Shown: piece after piece, positions 43,687 through 45,502 of the stretch | How positions within the stretch are numbered: position 1 is the first letter of the stretch | Layout: each line of letters opens with the position of its first letter | Assembly (NCBI RefSeq): GCF_001266615.1 | Contig: NZ_LGHZ01000052.1 | Coordinates: 1-45,502, forward strand | Length of the DNA stretch: 45,502 nucleotides | Source of the DNA: Kluyvera genomosp. 1 | GTDB taxonomy: Bacteria > Pseudomonadota > Gammaproteobacteria > Enterobacterales > Enterobacteriaceae | Reading direction: 5' to 3' | Notes under the pieces: model-generated | What the model was told of the DNA's origin: nothing | Seen by the model: the letters and a program-made list of their open reading frames with translations, nothing else | Databases searched by the model: none | Translations under genes and position numbers: made by a program

Positions 43687-45126
43687 GTGGCTCAAAACTC
43701 TGTCTTCTTTCCCGATGAATTCCTGACGCAGATGCGTGAGGCCATGCCAGCTCATCTTTCCTTTGATGATTTTCTCGATGCCTGCCAGCGCCCGCTGCGC
43801 CGTAGCCTTCGCGTTAATACGCTCAAAATAACCGTGGACGATTTTTTGACACTGGTCGCGCCTTACGGCTGGCAGCTCACACCGGTGCCCTGGTGCGCCG
43901 AAGGATTTTGGATTGAACGAGACGACGACGAGGCGTTGCCGCTCGGCAGTACCGCAGAACACCTCAGCGGCCTGTTTTATATTCAGGAAGCCAGCTCCAT
44001 GCTGCCGGTTGCCGCACTGTTTGCCGATGGCATGCAGCCAGATCGCGTGATGGACGTGGCAGCCGCCCCTGGTTCCAAAACCACCCAAATCGCTGCCCGG
44101 ATGAACAACCGCGGCATGCTGCTGGCTAACGAGTTTTCGGCCAGCCGCGTGAAAGTTCTGCATGCCAATATTAGCCGCTGTGGGATCGCTAATACGGCGT
44201 TAACACATTTTGATGGCCGCGTCTTCGGTGCCGCACTGCCGGAATGCTTCGATGCCATTTTGCTCGATGCGCCCTGCTCCGGCGAAGGCGTCGTCCGCAA
44301 AGATCCCGACGCGCTGAAAAACTGGTCGTACGCCAGTAATCTCGACATTGCCGCGACTCAGCGCGAACTTATCGACAGCGCTTTCCACGCGCTGCGTCCC
44401 GGCGGAACGTTGGTATATTCCACCTGTACGCTGAACCGCGATGAAAATGAATCCGTCGTCGCCTGGCTGTTAGCTCGCTATCCGGAGGCGGCCGAGATTA
44501 TGCCGCTTGGCGAATTATTCCCATCGGCCTCTCAGGCGCTGACGCCGGAAGGTTTTCTCCACGTCTTCCCGCAAATCTACGACTGCGAAGGTTTCTTTGT
44601 CGCTCGTCTGCGTAAAACGTCAGCCATTGAACCGCTGCCTGCTCCGGGCTACAAAGTGGGCAAGTTCCCATTTTTCCCAATGAAGACCCGCGAATCCGCC
44701 GAGGTGGCCAGCGCGGCGCGCAAAGTGGGTATCGAATGGGATGAATCGCTCGCGCTGTGGCAGCGTGATAAAGAGATATGGTTGTTCCCGACAGAAATCG
44801 AACCTCTGCTCGGTAAAGTGCGCTTTTCCCGTATCGGGCTTAAGCTTGCGGAGACGCACAACAAAGGATTCCGCTGGCAGCATGAAGCGGTGATTGCGCT
44901 CGGCAAAACAGAAAGTCTGGGACACGAATTGACCCAGGACGAGGCCCAGGAGTGGTATCGGGGTCGTGATGTCTATCCACAGCAGATACCTGCGCATGAT
45001 GATGTCATTGTCACCTTCCAGGGCTTTCCGCTTGGGCTGGCAAAACGTATTAATTCACGCTTGAAGAACAGCTATCCACGTGAGCTGGTCCGCGACGGTA
45101 AGCTGTTTGGCAACAGGTCGGAGTAG
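43687..45126 (+). CDS. rsmF: 16S rRNA (cytosine-1407-C5)-methyltransferase
   Basis: RsmF (479 aa; YebU) makes m5C1407 in 16S rRNA using S-adenosylmethionine. The NSUN-type catalytic domain shows the SAM motif [17 protein letters not shown], motif [18 protein letters not shown] (with the Cys needed for release) and motif VI YSTCTLN (nucleophilic Cys). A PUA-like C-terminal region follows (WYRGRDVYP). The GTG at 43687 gives exactly the E. coli length and N-terminus ([13 protein letters not shown]); the ATG at 43645 lies in the letB terminator and would add 14 odd residues. No strong Shine-Dalgarno. Confidence 0.95.
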   Translation: MAQNSVFFPDEFLTQMREAMPAHLSFDDFLDACQRPLRRSLRVNTLKITVDDFLTLVAPYGWQLTPVPWCAEGFWIERDDDEALPLGSTAEHLSGLFYIQEASSMLPVAALFADGMQPDRVMDVAAAPGSKTTQIAARMNNRGMLLANEFSASRVKVLHANISRCGIANTALTHFDGRVFGAALPECFDAILLDAPCSGEGVVRKDPDALKNWSYASNLDIAATQRELIDSAFHALRPGGTLVYSTCTLNRDENESVVAWLLARYPEAAEIMPLGELFPSASQALTPEGFLHVFPQIYDCEGFFVARLRKTSAIEPLPAPGYKVGKFPFFPMKTRESAEVASAARKVGIEWDESLALWQRDKEIWLFPTEIEPLLGKVRFSRIGLKLAETHNKGFRWQHEAVIALGKTESLGHELTQDEAQEWYRGRDVYPQQIPAHDDVIVTFQGFPLGLAKRINSRLKNSYPRELVRDGKLFGNRSE

Positions 45127-45186
45127 CGAATAAAAAAAGCGCATCTTTTTACTGGCGTAAATCTCTGCGTTGTCTACGCTGAAAGA

Positions 45187-45208
45187 GGTACGACTAACTG
45201 GTCGTACC
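45187..45208. repeat. Perfect inverted repeat in the yebV leader
   Basis: ggtacgac (45187-45194) / gtcgtacc (45201-45208) with a six-base spacer, 31 bases before yebV. No T-tract follows. It could be a leader hairpin or a protein operator. Confidence 0.7.
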
Positions 45209-45239
45209 ACAACAGGTCAGCAGATTAACGGAGAGCATT

Positions 45240-45443
45240 ATGAGTAAAACCAGCGTACGCATCGGCGCATTTGAAATTGATGATGCCGTACTGCACGCCG
45301 AGCAACACGGCGAGCGAACGTTAAGTATCCCTTGTAAGTCCGATCCTGATTTATGTATGCAGCTTGACGCCTGGGACGCCGACACCAGCATTCCAGCCCT
45401 TCTTGATGGCGAACGCTCCGTTCTCTATCGCAAACACTACGAC
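45240..45443 (+). CDS. yebV: YebV (DUF1480), 3' end replaced by adapter
   Basis: YebV is a small conserved protein (about 78 aa in E. coli) of unknown function. The ATG at 45240 has a GGAGAG Shine-Dalgarno. Native sequence gives 68 residues, MSKTSVRIGAFEIDDAVL... to ...VLYRKHYD. From 45444 the DNA is Nextera adapter, whose translation adds the artificial residues LSLIHI. About ten native residues are missing because the contig ends, not through mutation. Confidence 0.93.
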
Positions 45444-45502
45444 CTGTCTCTTATACACATCTGACGCTCCTGTCTCTTATACACATCTGACGCTGCCGAC
45501 GA
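45444..45502 (+). other. Two tandem Nextera adapter copies at contig end
   Basis: ctgtctcttatacacatct (the mosaic-end complement) plus gacgct occupies 45444-45468. After one extra C the complete 33-base Nextera read-1 adapter complement, ending ctgccgacga, fills 45470-45502. This is library construct, not genome. Confidence 0.99.

Noticed and set aside
43408-44163. 251-codon minus-strand open frame across the letB-rsmF junction
   Set aside because: It spans the letB terminator and lies antisense to two conserved genes; no family resemblance.
45444-45464. Novel YebV C-terminus
   Set aside because: The residues after the last Asp translate Nextera adapter sequence.
1-45502. CRISPR arrays, prophage genes, insertion sequences, tRNA or rRNA genes
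   Set aside because: None seen on reading the sequence; no regularly spaced repeats and no mobile-element proteins.

Overview
The window is chromosomal DNA from a member of the Enterobacteriaceae. Almost every core protein matches its Escherichia coli K-12 counterpart in length and motifs. The gene order from rnd to yebV is the E. coli order, but sequence detail (for example MgrB, and minDE directly next to rnd) points to the Enterobacter/Klebsiella/Salmonella side of the family rather than to E. coli K-12. I cannot fix the genus from sequence alone. Both ends carry Nextera (Tn5) library adapter sequence: the last 8 bases of the mosaic end at 1-8, and two adapter copies at 45444-45502. The window is therefore a whole assembled contig with untrimmed ends, and minD and yebV are truncated artificially.

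Layout. 1-1042 holds minD (5' truncated) and minE. 1136-7563 (minus strand) holds rnd, fadD, yeaY, tsaB and yoaA. 7770-8114 is yoaB. 8158-17264 is an accessory block in the place where E. coli K-12 has yoaC: a minus-strand operon (solute-binding protein, two permeases, ATPase, cytosolic alginate-lyase-family protein) facing away from a plus-strand pair (exported alginate-lyase-family protein, heparinase II/III-family lyase). 17295-18213 (minus) holds a phosphodiester-glycosidase-family gene behind yoaH. 18305-23465 (plus) holds pabB, nudL, sdaA and pdeD. yoaE (minus) follows, then manXYZ-yobD, the manganese-controlled mntP with its leader, rlmA, yobF-cspC, yebO, mgrB, yobH, kdgR, yebQ, htpX, prc, proQ, msrC, letA-letB (yebST), rsmF and the start of yebV. 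Two genes too short to be obvious, yobF (38 aa) and mgrB (47 aa), are present and intact.

The most unusual part is the accessory block. It reads as a self-contained route for an acidic (uronate-containing) polysaccharide. An exported lyase would cut the polymer in the periplasm, a CUT1-type ABC importer would take up the fragments, and a cytosolic paralogue of the lyase plus a heparinase-fold exo-lyase would finish them. The 527-bp divergent control region has a perfect -10 box in each direction and a good CRP-like site placed near -71.5 of the transporter promoter. No dedicated regulator, outer-membrane porin or monosaccharide-processing gene lies in the block. The true substrate is unknown.

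Other regulatory points: the mntP upstream region stacks two MntR-like operators exactly 42 bp apart, a Fur-like box, a promoter and a yybP-ykoY manganese riboswitch with two mutually exclusive hairpins. The fadD terminator U-tract doubles as the U8 element before the UUG-started rnd gene. manX has two Mlc-like operators and an SgrS-seed match in its leader. No phage, insertion sequence, CRISPR array, tRNA or rRNA gene was seen.
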